Below, piece by piece: positions 1 to 11,120 of a stretch of DNA of 64,000 nt. This DNA is from Macrothele yani. Lineage: Eukaryota; Arthropoda; Arachnida; Araneae; Macrothelidae. The stretch is taken from NCBI GenBank assembly GCA_039090855.1, contig CM077011.1, forward strand, positions 29,293,001-29,357,000. The letters run 5' to 3'. Below the pieces are notes generated by a model. The model did no database searches. It had not been told where the DNA came from and saw only the letters and a list, made by a program, of their open reading frames with translations. A program made the translations under genes and the position numbers. The number at the start of each line of letters is the position of its first letter. Positions within the stretch are counted from its first letter, which is position 1.

Positions 1-108
1 CTATTTAGCATACCACATGCCTATCCAGCATCAATAATGGTTCCTTCATTTTTCAAATTACCATATTTTTCGGAATATGAGATGAACTTTTTTTCCAAAA
101 TATTTGGT

Positions 109-866
109 AAGAGTGGATTTTAAGTACTTTGTACTCATATACACTGTTTCTCACATTATAATTAACCATATATCAACGGGTCAATCCTCCATTGCCTCCC
201 GTCAAAATTTCGAACCATTCATGATAAAAATTATGAGTTAAAATAAAACATCTATTGAAAACAGAATCTTTAAGCATAACTTGCATTTTATATCGGATGC
301 ATATTACTGATTGATAATCTGACGAACTCATAATCCTGTTCAGGCTGTTATTTATTTCATTGTCCGTCGTAATGCAATGTCTTTTCATATTTTGTAGCTT
401 TTCCAACGTGAAGTCAATAAGGTCATTTTGAAGTCAAACATGAAGAAAATTGAAGATAGTGACAAAGAAATTAAATTAATTAAATTTCGAATTTGATTAA
501 TTTAATTTCTTTGTCACTATTTTCAATTTTCTTCATGTTTGACTTCAAAATGACCTTATTGACTTCACGTTGGAAAAACTACAAAATTTGAAAAGACATT
601 GCATTACGACGGACAATGAAATAAATAACAGCCTGAACAGGATTATGAGTTCGTCAGACTATCAATCAGTAATATGCATCCGATATAAAACGTAAATTAT
701 GCTTAAAGATTCTGTTTTCAATAGATGTTTTATTACAACTTATAATTTTTATCATGAATTGTTTGAGATTTTGAAAAGAAGCAATGGAGGATTGACCAGT
801 TGATATATGGTTAATTATAACGTGAGAAACAGTGTATATGAGTAAAGTACTTAAAATCTACTCTTA
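109..866. repeat. Large inverted repeat (palindrome), about 379-bp arms
   Basis: The arms 109-488 and 489-866 are near-perfect reverse complements of each other with almost no spacer; the centre is the TTTCGAATTT region at 485-494. Matching blocks include the outer AAGAGTGGATTTTAAGTAC and the inner GACAAAGAAATTAAATTAAT with their complements. The block, plus a 57-bp tail up to 923, is flanked by the 12-bp direct repeat AAAATATTTGGT at 97-108 and 924-935, which looks like a target-site duplication. An open frame on the minus strand of the left arm resembles no family I recognise and is probably not coding. It could be a foldback transposon, an inverted dimer inserted by retrotransposition, or an assembly fold-back. 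The symmetry is certain; its origin is not. Confidence 0.85.
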
Positions 867-935
867 ATCGTTTAGACCATGTATTCCATATATGTCATAT
901 ATTATATGAACATATACTATTAAAAAATATTTGGT

Positions 936-1266
936 GTCAGAATCCCTGCGAGTCTTTTATACCAAAGGACTTTATCATCATCAGGAATGTATATGCATGT
1001 GTGCTGCTAAATTAGTTAAGACTGCTATTGCTTTATCTCGGATATAGTATTTATGCTGCTTTATAATAATAGGATTCGGCAGTAATTTGGTACTTTTATA
1101 GCTACTTATGATTTAAAGGAAATCCATTTCAGAACATTTGGATGATAAGCTTTTGGAATTTTTGTTTCGACGTTGGTTCAAAATGCAACACATCGATGTG
1201 ACTTTCCGTTTTGCAACTCGCTGATTTCACCTCCAAGTTTTAAGCTTATTCAGTTTGTGAAAACAT

Positions 1267-1297
<31 letters not shown>

Positions 1298-1660
1298 CAA
1301 ATCAAAATGTTTCTTTTTGTTCTGTGTTTTTATTGCCTTGATTGCTTTTATTTGTCGTGGTGGGTGTGCACATAGGCATTATGTAAACCAAGCGCATGTT
1401 TATGTGTGGAACTGCTTGAAGTATTGATAATTGGAAATCTGCATCTGATTTGTAACTTGTAATACAAAGTTGAACAGCAAAAAGATCCCACTGGGTTTCT
1501 TAAAATTTGTACAAATGAGTGTGTCTACATCTTCTAAAAGATTGAAAGTTTTTCACTTGGTTCTGTTTTTCAGTCATCAAGCTCCTTTACATCCTTTTCA
1601 TACCATCGTCCCATCTCAGCAGGGGTCTTCACATAGCCTTTCTTCAGGGGCATCTCTCTT
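936..1660. other. AT-rich intergenic stretch with a CA microsatellite
   Basis: No coding region is recognised here. The only clear structure is an uninterrupted AC dinucleotide run at about 1271-1296. Confidence 0.6.
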
Positions 1661-1664
1661 TAGT

Positions 1665-2130
1665 CTTTAGAGAAGAAAAGCCTTTTTTTAACAAATAACA
1701 TCTTCAATTCTTTTACACAGTTGTCATTATTATCTATGACCTCTTGCCATCTTTTTGGTAGTAACTGAATTCCTCTTCTGTAGAACTCCTCCGTTTCAGA
1801 GTCAAACACAAACTCACTTAACTCAGCTTGAGTATCTTCAATTTCATCAAAGGTATTTCCAGTGAAGTTTTTCTGAAGAGATCAAAAAGGTGGTGGTCCA
1901 TAGGTGCAAGGTCTGGGGAATATAGGGGGTGGGGGCAAGTTAACACTTTCCATCCAGTGATTTCTAATTTTCTCTGAGTGTCTAAATCTGTATGGGGTCT
2001 TGCGATGTCTTGTTGCAAAATAATCCTTTGGAATTAACTGGTGCTAAACGCTTAGATTTCAATTTTTCTTTGTCTTTCCACCTGTTGACAGTACAGGTCA
2101 GCATTTATTGTTTGGTTAAGTGCAAGCAGC
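1665..2130 (-). pseudogene. Mariner transposase, C-terminal half (broken)
   Basis: Read on the minus strand, this is the second half of a mariner-family DDE transposase, a cut-and-paste enzyme inserting at TA. It shows ELLALNQTIN followed by LYCQQ, the catalytic block QQDIARPHT (usually QDNARPH), GWKVL, and the third block YSPDLAPMDHHLF, with spacing of the D34D type. It ends in FYRRGIQLLPKRWQEV, the usual C-terminal signature. Stops and frameshifts lie between blocks, so it is dead. The upstream part of the same gene is at 3837-3990, separated by an insertion at 2138-3829. Seen: motifs and order. Known: the mariner family pattern. Confidence 0.88.
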
Positions 2131-2137
2131 TCCTAAT

Positions 2138-3829
2138 GGGGATTACCCCTTGACAACCTACCATAAGCAGAGACACCAACTGCTACTGAGTCTCCGTAGT
2201 AACTATGGAAATCTAAAAAATCTCCACGAAATAATCTTTTTAATGATATGCATACAGTTTGCGTGTTTTCAAGGTTGTAACATTTGTTAAACATTTTGCG
2301 GAGTGTTTTTTGGATGTTTCAATATTGTGGCATTTCTTGGGTGTTTTTTCGATGTTTTATTGGATGTCTTCAGCATCTCTGGTCACATGGCAGAATTTTC
2401 ACGGCCCCAGAAATTCCGGAAACTTCCAGAAATTTTATTTCCCTTTCCAGATCTTGTAAAGTCCTTAATTTTTGTATTTTTTCAAAAAGTCCTGGAGTAT
2501 TACTAGAATTTTTCCCTGCCGTGAGCAATTTTAAGAAAAAGGTAGAAAAATTAACATAAGGTGGCCAGCAATTGGAAAAACCGTAGAAAGTCCTGCCAGA
2601 AATGACTACTGTAGCAGCGATGAAGATGTTCCATCATTTTCAGTTTCCGCACTTTGGAATTTTTCTGATCAAGTTCCTTGGGTTTTTTTTTTTGTTGTTG
2701 TTGTTTTTTTTTTTTTCTTGTTGTTGGTTGGTTGTTTGTCTTTGTTATTCCACCCACATTATATTCTTATTTTTTTTTATATTTTCCTGATCATGTTCCT
2801 TGTTTTCAATATCTTTCTGTGATAGTGAAAAAACATTAAGAATTTTTTTCTAATGAACTGCATGTTTTCCTGTTTCTCATAGTATCTTTTTAAAACCAAT
2901 CACAGTAGAGAACAAGCATCCCCCGCCCAATTGAAATGAAATTTCAAATCTGTTACTTTAATCTGTCCGTGGTGGAATCTGTGTCATTTCCATGACTCGC
3001 AAAATTGTTTCATGGGAGAGTGAACAATGCAGTATTGATTTTCCGCATTTATTTTCTGTGCTGTGCTTTCCCCATTTTTAGTCACTTCTTCCTACATCAG
3101 AGGACAGAACAAACATTTTTTTCTTTTGCCTAAAACGAAATTAAAGTTAAAAACCCCCACTACTTTCTCATTACTTGCTCATTCTGCTGAAGAAATTACT
3201 ATGGAGAACAAAAGTCGGCAACAGAGAGTTAAGTTCCGATTTTGAACTTGAATTTCTTTTGAACAAAGGGAAAATGCTCTTTTTGTTTCCAGATATAGCA
3301 AAAGGTAATGGAAAACCGTGCATTTTCAGCATAATTTTTTAAGAGGTTATAATGTCGTTCCTCACTCTACCATGAAAACAATTGTACTAGTCGTGGAAGT
3401 AGTGCAGTTTTTAGCAAGGACCAGATCATGATTTTCTGTTTAAATTTTGCCTTATTAAAAAGCAAAATTACTTCTTCCATTGATTTATGTACAAAGAAAG
3501 TACTTTAAGGAAATAAGAAAAGGTACATGTTTCACATTGAATTTTTAAAAAAATATATGAAGTTACTTTTTGTGCACTGCTACCATTTTTTATAAATAAT
3601 GTCCCATACTTTAAAAAATCTTCAATTTATGGACAATTGTTTAAGTAAAAACTTCCCTTTTTTATGAATTTACTCTTGTTATTTTGCTGTCCTGACAATT
3701 ATTTTTTTTGTTGAAGTGTGTAATACAATTTTATTCATTACTACTAAAAATGCTGCAAACTGGATTTTTATAGTTTTTACTACTGAAAAATGCTAAAAAC
3801 TACAGAATTTTTTAGTGTTTACTAGAAAT
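2138..3829. mobile_element. 1.69-kb insertion splitting a mariner
   Basis: The flanking mariner coding sequence rejoins cleanly when this segment is removed: the frame runs from HPKK..LLCV on the right side into ELLALNQTIN on the left. The 7-bp TCCTAAT occurs at 2131-2137 and again at 3830-3836, as a target-site duplication would. The segment begins GGGGATTACCCC and ends TTTACTAGAAAT. I see no matching terminal inverted repeats and no recognisable protein; it is AT-rich with long T runs. It may be a decayed non-autonomous DNA transposon or a truncated retroelement. The boundaries are well supported; the class is unknown. Confidence 0.7.
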
Positions 3830-3836
3830 TCCTAAT

Positions 3837-3990
3837 TAGGGTTGGAGTCTTGTATACGCACAACAAGACTTTTTTGGATGCAATCTTCCTCTTGAAGTTG
3901 ATGCAGCAGGCTCTCCAACTTGGCATACAGTCCTTTGATGGTTTACATTTTTGTAAAGGACCCACTCTTCTTCACTCGTAAGCAGGACGC
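3837..3990 (-). pseudogene. Mariner transposase, central part (continuation of the 1665-2130 remnant)
   Basis: On the minus strand this reads SEEEWVLYKN, then GEPAAST, then LHPKK and LLCV, matching the first catalytic block and the following GEPA..T/HPKK..L region of mariner transposases. The usual GDEKW is changed to SEEEW, so the first catalytic aspartate is gone. It continues into 2130-1665 after removal of the insertion between them. The N-terminal helix-turn-helix part is not recognisable upstream. Confidence 0.75.
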
Positions 3991-4194
3991 AATTTCGACC
4001 CGTAGTTGCAAATTGCTAGCAAACAAATGCATTTTGCTAGTGATTAAAAGTGACTTTAGCAAAAGTTGCTAGTGGAAATTTTTTGAATGTTTTAGTGTGA
4101 AATGTAAAGCGCCAACTGCATTGCGCGTGTGGAATAAATTTATGTGCTGTGGACTAAAGTGCTTGTAACAGTTGCACTTTGTATGCATATAAGC

Positions 4195-4496
4195 ATAGGT
4201 GTCTATGTAGCACCCTGTGTACCGTGGACTGGAGCATTTGTAGTTCTGTGGCAGCGGAACGGATGGACTTCTTCGGGCTTCGTGAAAATAAATTGCAAAT
4301 ATGTTCGTAGGCGACCACTACAATCTTGATCCAACACTGACCCAGTCTCTATGAATTTCTGGTGCCGTTGGCGGATACCAGGATGAGATGGTGGAGTTTT
4401 CCCATACTTAGTACACAAATGTTGTTGCATTTGTGTATCAGATTTTGTTTTGATGAACCAAGAGATGTACTGCGCTCTCCCTTGTGGGGTCCACAT
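4195..4496 (-). pseudogene. DUF4817-type transposon protein fragment, frameshifted
   Basis: The minus-strand frame starting at 4496 reads MWTPQGRAQYISWFIKTKSD, then TKYGKTPPS, then FIETGSVL. This is the N-terminal helix-turn-helix found in many insect Tc1/mariner-like elements and known as DUF4817. After a frameshift near 4315 another frame continues the family with SRSPKKSIRSAATELQ and STVHRVLH. The rest of the transposase is missing. Seen: the two frames. Known: the family pattern as I recall it. Inferred: a 3'-truncated, dead copy. Confidence 0.75.
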
Positions 4497-4699
4497 TTTC
4501 GTAGAACAGCACTTGCTATGTCAGTGAGGGACCTATTACAAAAAATTATAATGCCAATTAAAACTTTGATATTTACAGTATATTATACAACAAATACCAT
4601 GAACTTACGTAGTACTGAGTGTCCATAATAAATGGGCAAAGTTGTAAAGAGGATTGATTTGTGGACAGTGGACACCCTGTACATATGGAAGGCAACATA

Positions 4700-4862
4700 A
4701 ATGAAATGTACATATATAAAAGCTACATAAATGTGCCATATTTTCACTGTTTCTTGTTTAAACACCTCTTCGGAAAATTTGAAAATTACATTTCCTTGGG
4801 GCGGGAACCAAACCCACATCTGATTTCCATTCAAACACACTATCCATTGCACTACCCAGGAA
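4700..4862 (-). mobile_element. tRNA-derived SINE, copy A
   Basis: On the minus strand this begins with a tRNA-like head: an A-box-like GTAGTGCAATGG, then a B-box-like GGGTTTGGTTCCC. The body reads AATGTAATTTTCAAATTTTC and GAAACAGTGAAAATATGG, ending with CACATTTATG. The same body occurs at 4900-5050 and 5275-5410 on the plus strand, so these three are copies of one family. RNA polymerase III transcription is inferred from the box motifs. Confidence 0.65.
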
Positions 4863-4884
4863 AACGAAATTTCGAGGAATTATG

Positions 4885-5050
4885 GCTAAGCAGATGTAAT
4901 ATAAAATGGATAGCAAGCATTCTTGAACAGAAATTGGGAGATGTGGGTTCGATTCACGCTCCAGGACAATGCAATCTTCAAGTTTTCTGAAGAGGTGGCT
5001 AAATAGGAAACTGAAAGTGTGACACATTTGTGCCGAGAATGACAATTTAT
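4885..5050 (+). mobile_element. tRNA-derived SINE, copy B
   Basis: The head is degraded, but ATGGATAGCAAGCATTCTTG precedes the B-box-like GTGGGTTCGATTCAC at about 4949. The body continues CAATCTTCAAGTTTTCTGA and GACACATTTGTGCCGAGAATG, matching copies A and C. It lies head to head with copy A. The following 5050-5250 segment may be a tail or unrelated sequence. Confidence 0.6.
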
Positions 5051-5261
5051 GTCGCCTTTCGTGTATATGTGAAGAATTATTTCTTCAGGAAGATCTGTTC
5101 TCCATTCATATGTATGACGTTCTCTGAAGCACTAGGACTCATTACCTACTCGGTACCAGTGTGTGTTGATGCTACGTGGAAGCATCGGCTTACCTCGGCT
5201 AGCACAAATAGCAGCTACACTTGATTAGCTTCAGTTTCTTGGAACTTTGTTGTCCTATGTA

Positions 5262-5410
5262 GTGTAACACCCAGCATGCTCAAACGGAAATTGGGAAATT
5301 TGGGTTCGATTACCACTCCAGGATGATGTAATTTTCAAGTTTTCTGACTACATTAGAAACAGTGAAAAATATGGCACATTTGTGCCAAAAATGACATTTA
5401 CAGTATGTGG
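5262..5410 (+). mobile_element. tRNA-derived SINE, copy C
   Basis: CCCAGCATGCTCAAACGGAA leads into the B-box-like TTTGGGTTCGATTACC at about 5299, then the same body as copies A and B: TGTAATTTTCAAGTTTTCTG, AAACAGTGAAAAATATGG, CACATTTGTGCC. The 5' head is decayed. Confidence 0.6.
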
Positions 5411-6465
5411 AATACTGAATTCTCTCAAAATAAACTTGGAAGATTTTACAAATCGGAAAGCAACATACTTTCTTTGTTGGTGCTGAAGACATCATTAACT
5501 AATCATTTATGGTATTATTCATGACTAGCTTTTAGCCCGTTGCTTTGCTGACGCTGTTTGTTGGTGTAGCTTTTGTTTACCGAGAGCATGGAACTCAATG
5601 TTAAGCTTCGTCGGTGACTCATCGTGGTTTTCAAGCAGATAAATCCGAGAAAAAAATCAACTTGTGCTGAAACATATTTGATTTTGTGTTTACTAATTAA
5701 CTGCCAATAGTTTTCTCTTGGGTGGGTGAAATATCTGACCGTGAATTGTAAGGATATGCAGGGAGCAAAATTTGTGGTCGCCAATGGTGACCAGAAATTT
5801 ATTGTTGCAGAGCAGTAAAAATATTAAATTGTTTTCCTGTTTGGTATTTGATGCTGTTGGGCAGTCGGTATCTTCACAAAAATAATTTTAACTGTGTTGG
5901 TGTCTTCACTTTCAGTAAAATATTATCTTAAAAATATTTCAGTCCGAGAGGCATCTTGAGTATTGTATTTAACTGTGCTTTTTTTTTTTTTTTCCTCTTC
6001 CTTCCCTCTTTTTCGTTGTCATGAAATGTTTTCAGTAAAACAGTCTCTGACGGAGGCGTGTCAATCACTGCTTCATCAATCACCAACAGCCCAGCGAGCC
6101 AACGAAAGCCTCTTCCGTGGGCTGCGTAGTCACAGCTGATGCAAAGCTGCTGAAAGGAACCCCCAAAGCATTGTGGGAGGAAGCGTTTCATCCCCGCGTG
6201 CATTTCTAGGCCTAACTCAGAGTGAGTGAGGATAGGCATATTGGTGGATATTCGTTCCTGAAATATTCACGCATCCATAAAATGGGTGGAAATTTTTGAT
6301 GTATCAGCAAAAACCACGATGTTTTGCTAAAGAACCAAAGAATTCTTATCTTTCCCATCTGCAGCAGTTATTGGCACATCAATGAATAAATCGCAATTCA
6401 ATATATTGGTGATAGCTCACTAATTCAACATCAAGTAACCATAATATTTGTTAAAGTGCTTGATG
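5411..6465. other. Intergenic stretch; possible RTE/SINE-like repeat at 5520-5560
   Basis: No gene is recognised. ACTAGCTTTTAGCCCGTTGC near 5524 resembles the TAGCTTTTxCCCGCGGCTTC motif common in arthropod repeats, but is too decayed to classify. A GC-richer patch lies at 6030-6240. The last 200 bp are AT-rich and run into the left end of hAT-1. Confidence 0.35.
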
Positions 6466-9290
6466 CATAGATGCTAACTAGTACGGATTTTCCGTAATTT
6501 TACGGATTTTTGGTTGCTGTTACGGAAGTACGGAAACACCGCTGAAATTATGGAAAATCGCCATTTGATTTACTTTTCTGAGATAGAAAGCAAATTTTCA
6601 TCAACTTGAATTTTTGTTGGTTCTTCAAGTTTTTCTGGGGGGGGGGGAATTAAATGCTACATAACAATCTGTGTATTATATATTTGTGCATCTTAATTGG
6701 CAATCCATCTACCGTAGACTGAGCAGCAACCACACTATGCTGGCTCAGCGTTTCATTCCATGACACCGCTCCCATTGGTTCTCTCCGTGCCGGACACAAC
6801 TACGCAGTTTAGCTCTGTGTGGACGCTGCTTAGGCATTCGTTCCGAACTCCCATGATGCACTTCGTGCCTCCTGCATGCAACCAGGGCAGTTGCTTTCGT
6901 TCCCCGTAGGCCGTGTAGCGCTTCTGCTTTATTGTCCTTGATGCTTTTTGGTTCTCTGCTGCACGTGCCACCCTACTGTTACATCACGGAAGGGTGAGGC
7001 GATTGTGAAGTTTTTTTGCTGTTTTCTTTCATTTATTTAAAATAAAGCATTCTTTAGACAAACCTTCATCGTTGAAGAAAAAACAGTGTTTTCTAGAAAC
7101 TTACAATAGAGATTGGCCCTGTTTTAAGAAATCAAAAGTTTCTGTGAACCAGGTGTTTTGCAGAATTTGTAGATGCGGTTTCAGTATCTCGCATGGTGGG
7201 CGGGATGATTGCCGAAGACACGCAGAATCGAAAAAGCTTAAATCTTTCGGTGAGTTGAAAGTTCAGTCAGTGAGCGATTTGTTTGCATCAAAGGAGAACA
7301 GCGTAATAAATGCAGAACTTATGTTCACTTCATTTATTGTGGAACATAATTTACCCCTAGCAGCTGCGGACCATGCTAAACCGTTATTTCAAGCCATGTT
7401 TCCCGATTCAGCGATCGCAAAAAAATATTCGTGTATAAGAACCAAGGCTACTGCACTAATTCAGCACATGACCAGTGTTTCTACAAGTAACGTCTTATCT
7501 GAAATTAAAAAAATCCTTTTTCTTTATCTACAGATGGAAGTAATGATGCTGAAGCAAATAAACTGTACCCCATTACAATAACATCTTTTGACGAAAAAAA
7601 TAGGGAAAAATTCAGCTGTTTTGTTATCATTGGTTGAATCAAGTAATAATACAGGTGAAAGAATATTCAACGTTTTGAACAATGAGTTTGTTAAAAAAAA
7701 AATATCTCATGGAGCAACTGTGTCATTTTCCTGTGACAATGCTAACACTGTGATAGGTCAAGTAAAAGGTGTTTCTCGCATAAAGGTTCAGCCTGCAATC
7801 ATAGTGCAGCGATGTTCATGCCATTTAGTAAATTTAGCTGCACAGAAATCTGCTACTCAACTGAAAGGATTTAATGTTGAGCAGTTTCTGATACAGTTGT
7901 ACTTTTTTTTTTTTTGGAGAAAAGTTCAAAGAAGAAACACAATCTAAAACTCAGTCAAGCTGTTTGTGGTACTAAACCACACAAAATTCCAAAGCATGTC
8001 AATACTCGTTGGTTATCACTTTTGGAATCCATTGACAGAATTTTAAAACAGTGGGAGGCTCTAGAATATTATTTCAGTGACAATGAAGAAGCTAATTCAC
8101 AGTATAAGAACCTTGCAAGTATGATTGGAAATCCTTCATCTAAACTTTGTGTTTTTTTATCTGCTACTCTTCCTTTGTTTACATCCGTTAACGTGTTCTT
8201 GCAGCAGGAAGCTCCTCTTGTGCATGTATTAAAAAGAAAACTTCATAGTCTGTTATCTGAATTGCTTGTACGATTTATCAAGCCATTGGCATTTGATGTG
8301 ACAGCAACATCTCTTGCAGGTGGAAATTTTGAAGGAAGGAGAAATCAAAAATAAAGCTGTGATCATGTAATTGGGTCAAAAGCGAGATCTTATATAGGCA
8401 CAACTGCAGATCTGAGTGAAGACACAGTGGCTACTTTTTATTCTGAGGTAAGGGAATTTTACAAGGCGGGCTGCAATTACATTTCAAGAAAATTTCCACT
8501 TAATGATTAATTTCTGAGTCATGCTGAAATTGCAGATGTAGCATTAAGGCAAAGTGTTTCTTTTGCATCAGTCCAATATATGTGTTCCCTGTTTCCAGTT
8601 TTGAAACCAGAAGAATCTGACAAGGTGGAATCTGAATTTGCTCACTACCAGTTTGAAAATTTTAACTGTGCTGTTACTTCTGGGAGAATGGATGAAGTGT
8701 GGCACAGAATTTCCTTAATGAAAAATGAGTGGCCAGTTGAAGTATGAATCATTAAGCAAAATTATGAAAATGATTTTAATAGTCTCTCATAGCAATGCAA
8801 GTACAGAAAGAATTTTCAGTATTGTGATAAAAACATGAATGAATTCAGACCTAATTTAAGTACTCATGTGCTGTCTATAAGTAGAAAAAAATAAACAGCA
8901 TTGCACACAGTGAACTATGCTATCAGAAGAAGTTTTCGCAAATTGAACTAAGGAAGGCCAAAATGGCAACTACAGCCAGTTTATCATAATAATTTGGCCC
9001 AACATTCCAAGGAATAATTTTTCTTCGTGTCTGGAGGTAATTTATTATATTTTTCTGGTAGACAGTATTTTAAATTTTCCCACTGGCAAATTATTTTTTA
9101 TTGTATTATTATTATTATTATTTTGTTAATAGTTCTGACAGATTAAAATTTGTTGCAGTGTTAAATACCCAAATTTGCTGCTGTAGACTGGATTATTGAA
9201 AATTACTGGGAAAAAAAAATTGTTACTGAAAATTACTGAAAAATGAACATGTTGGTTACTGAAAACTACTTTTAGAGGTTGGCATCTATG
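6466..9290 (+). mobile_element. hAT transposon (hAT-1) with TIRs and 6-bp target duplication
   Basis: The left end is CATAGATGCTAAC, followed by a CGGATTTTCCG-type subterminal stretch. The right end is the inverted counterpart GTTGGCATCTATG ending at 9290. The flanks carry TTGATG at 6460-6465 and 9291-9296. Inside is a decayed hAT transposase at about 7072-8990. Upstream of it, the GC-rich segment at 6740-6990 may be the element's promoter region. The other elements with CAGAGATGCCAAC-type ends (36015-38188 and 54624-58922) belong to the same group. Canonical hAT duplications are 8 bp, so the 6-bp value is notable. Confidence 0.85.
7072..8990 (+). pseudogene. hAT transposase (broken) of hAT-1
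   Basis: Domains in order: a BED-like zinc finger with CRIC, then HGGRDDC..H; LFQAMFPDSAIAKKYSC; a block with FSCDNANTVIG and CSCHLVNLAAQ; VNTRWLSL; and near 8780 the C-terminal dimerisation signature SHSNASTERIFSIV followed by NEFRPNLS. These match hAT transposases, which cut and paste using an RNase-H-like fold with an inserted helical domain. The frame breaks near 7580, 7920 and 8354 and repeatedly after that. No ATG is seen at the start of the zinc-finger frame. It is closely related to the transposase at 55090-58622, which shares HGGRDDC and the FPDS/LDSKIA region. Confidence 0.85.
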
Positions 9291-9296
9291 TTGATG

Positions 9297-9770
9297 TATC
9301 GTAAACCTCGATGCATTGGCTTCAGTAACATCGAGGATAAGAACTCTATTTTCAGTGACAAAACATCGCAGAAAAATGGCAAAAAAATTGCTAATTCGAA
9401 ACATAGAAAGGTGATATTCCCTTTCTCAGTATAAGAATACGAAAAAGACATTCGTTTACTTATAGCTGAAAAAATTCAAGTTGATTGCGCTATTGCAGTT
9501 TCAAACATTGGTCATGAAACCTCGATTTTTCGGGAAGGGAAGGACTTATCGGTTCCTGTACCATCAAGGAAAAGAACTCTATTTTCGGTGATGAAACATC
9601 GATCAAAATGGCGAAAAAGTCCCCAATTCATGCTTGACCTAAGATTATATTTAAAAGAATGCAGCAAAGAGAAATTCATTTACTTCACGTAGAAAATATT
9701 ATATTGCAGTTTCTAACGTCGATTATCACTTTGAAAAACATTGATTCTCAAAAACACTGATATTTTCCCC
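9297..9770. repeat. Degenerate direct repeat, about 240-bp period
   Basis: AAGAACTCTATTTTCAGTGA near 9338 and AAGAACTCTATTTTCGGTGA near 9566 are each followed by AAACATCG and a CAAAATGGC-like run, and then by a similar 100-bp stretch. This indicates two diverged copies in tandem. No coding potential is seen. Confidence 0.5.
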
Positions 9771-10620
9771 CATCCGTACTCCGATTAATCTTTGCTGTAT
9801 CAGCCGGGATTCCGGGAAACGTATTTATGTACATATGAGGAAAAGGAGCGTGTTGGTGGAGATGCTGACAATTTGCTTTATGGGGGATTGGGTTGTGGTT
9901 GTATGACCGACATTTTTTAAAATGTTATTTTAGTTATTTCTTTTCCTCCAGCACTAAAAAATATTGGCTTTTGAGAACTTTCTTGGTTTAATACAACCTG
10001 GAGGGGTTATTATTATTATTACTATTATTTTCTGAGATTTCAGCTGTAGCACAATTAGTTTTTTTTTCTCAAAAATTCGAAAATCTAAGCCCGAGGTGCA
10101 CATTCCTCGCTTTCCTCAGTATGTGAGCTACCTTCGTGCAAAACTTATGGTTTCTAAGTTGAGTAGTTTTTTTTTTTTTTTTTTTTTTATCACGAAGGAC
10201 ACACACATTCATTTTATTCATTTAGATAACTTCTAAAAAGTTAGGAGCTGACCCCAAATATCTTCTTTCCCAATGTCACTGATCAGTGTTAAGTCTTTTT
10301 TAATAATAATAATAATGAATGAAGTTCCTTGTGGAAAAATTGTAGTTTCAAGGAACTGCCTATGACATTTGGATAGTTTCCATCATAGTGGCGCACTTGT
10401 GTGAAGGTCTAGGGCATGTTCAGTGCTCTCTGTGACAGCCACATGCAGTATCAGTTGGAGCTAAAATGGTGGTTAATGAGTAAGGGATGATCATGCCCTT
10501 TTCAAAAGGCAAGATCATCCGTTACACATTGCCATCACCTCTGATACCTTTTCCAAAAACATGATTACTAAATTATAGTTCAAAGAGTGTTGGCATCCAC
10601 GTAATGTCTAAATTTATCAT
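9771..10620. other. Intergenic AT-rich stretch with a small hairpin
   Basis: Contains ATT/TTA microsatellites near 10010 and 10300 and a long T run near 10167. A hairpin at about 10487-10522 has arms of the type GGATGATC..GCC / GGC..GATCATCC. No gene is recognised. Confidence 0.5.
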
Positions 10621-11120
10621 CGCTGATCACGGACTGTCATAGCTAAAGTGTACCGAGAGTGGATGGAACAAGGTACAACGCATGGGCGTTTTTGCATGGC
10701 CACAGTTGCTTTGGGAGAGAGGCAGCTCTGTCGTATCATCCAGAACAAGAGGCGTGCTACCTTAGCGCAGCTGACTATGATCTTCAAGCACAGAGCAATG
10801 CATTCACAGCTTCGTTGCTATGCTTCCTCCATTGTATGGGCCTATAGTGTAAATGCATTACCATTGCACACCGTTAGCAACAGTGACTGGAGTTCACTAG
10901 AAAACATTGGGAGTAGACTCTGGAAGATTGGAAGAAAATTGCCTTCTTTCTAATGAATTATGTTTCCTACTGTATCGAGTCGATGGTCAGGCAAGCACCT
11001 ATGGAGAAGATGGAACACAAGATGTCATTCATGATCCACTGGTGTAGGCAGGTGGTCAAAGTGTGATGCTCTGAGGCATTCTCGATGTCCTGGCCTCCTG
11101 AACACCACCCAGTACATGTC

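Noticed and set aside
173..406. A 77-codon minus-strand frame in the left arm of the first palindrome
   Set aside because: No family resemblance, and the other arm does not keep the frame intact; probably chance.
5928..6239. 103-codon minus-strand frame with a Lys-rich run
   Set aside because: The Lys run comes from a T-homopolymer and the rest matches no family; not supported as a gene.
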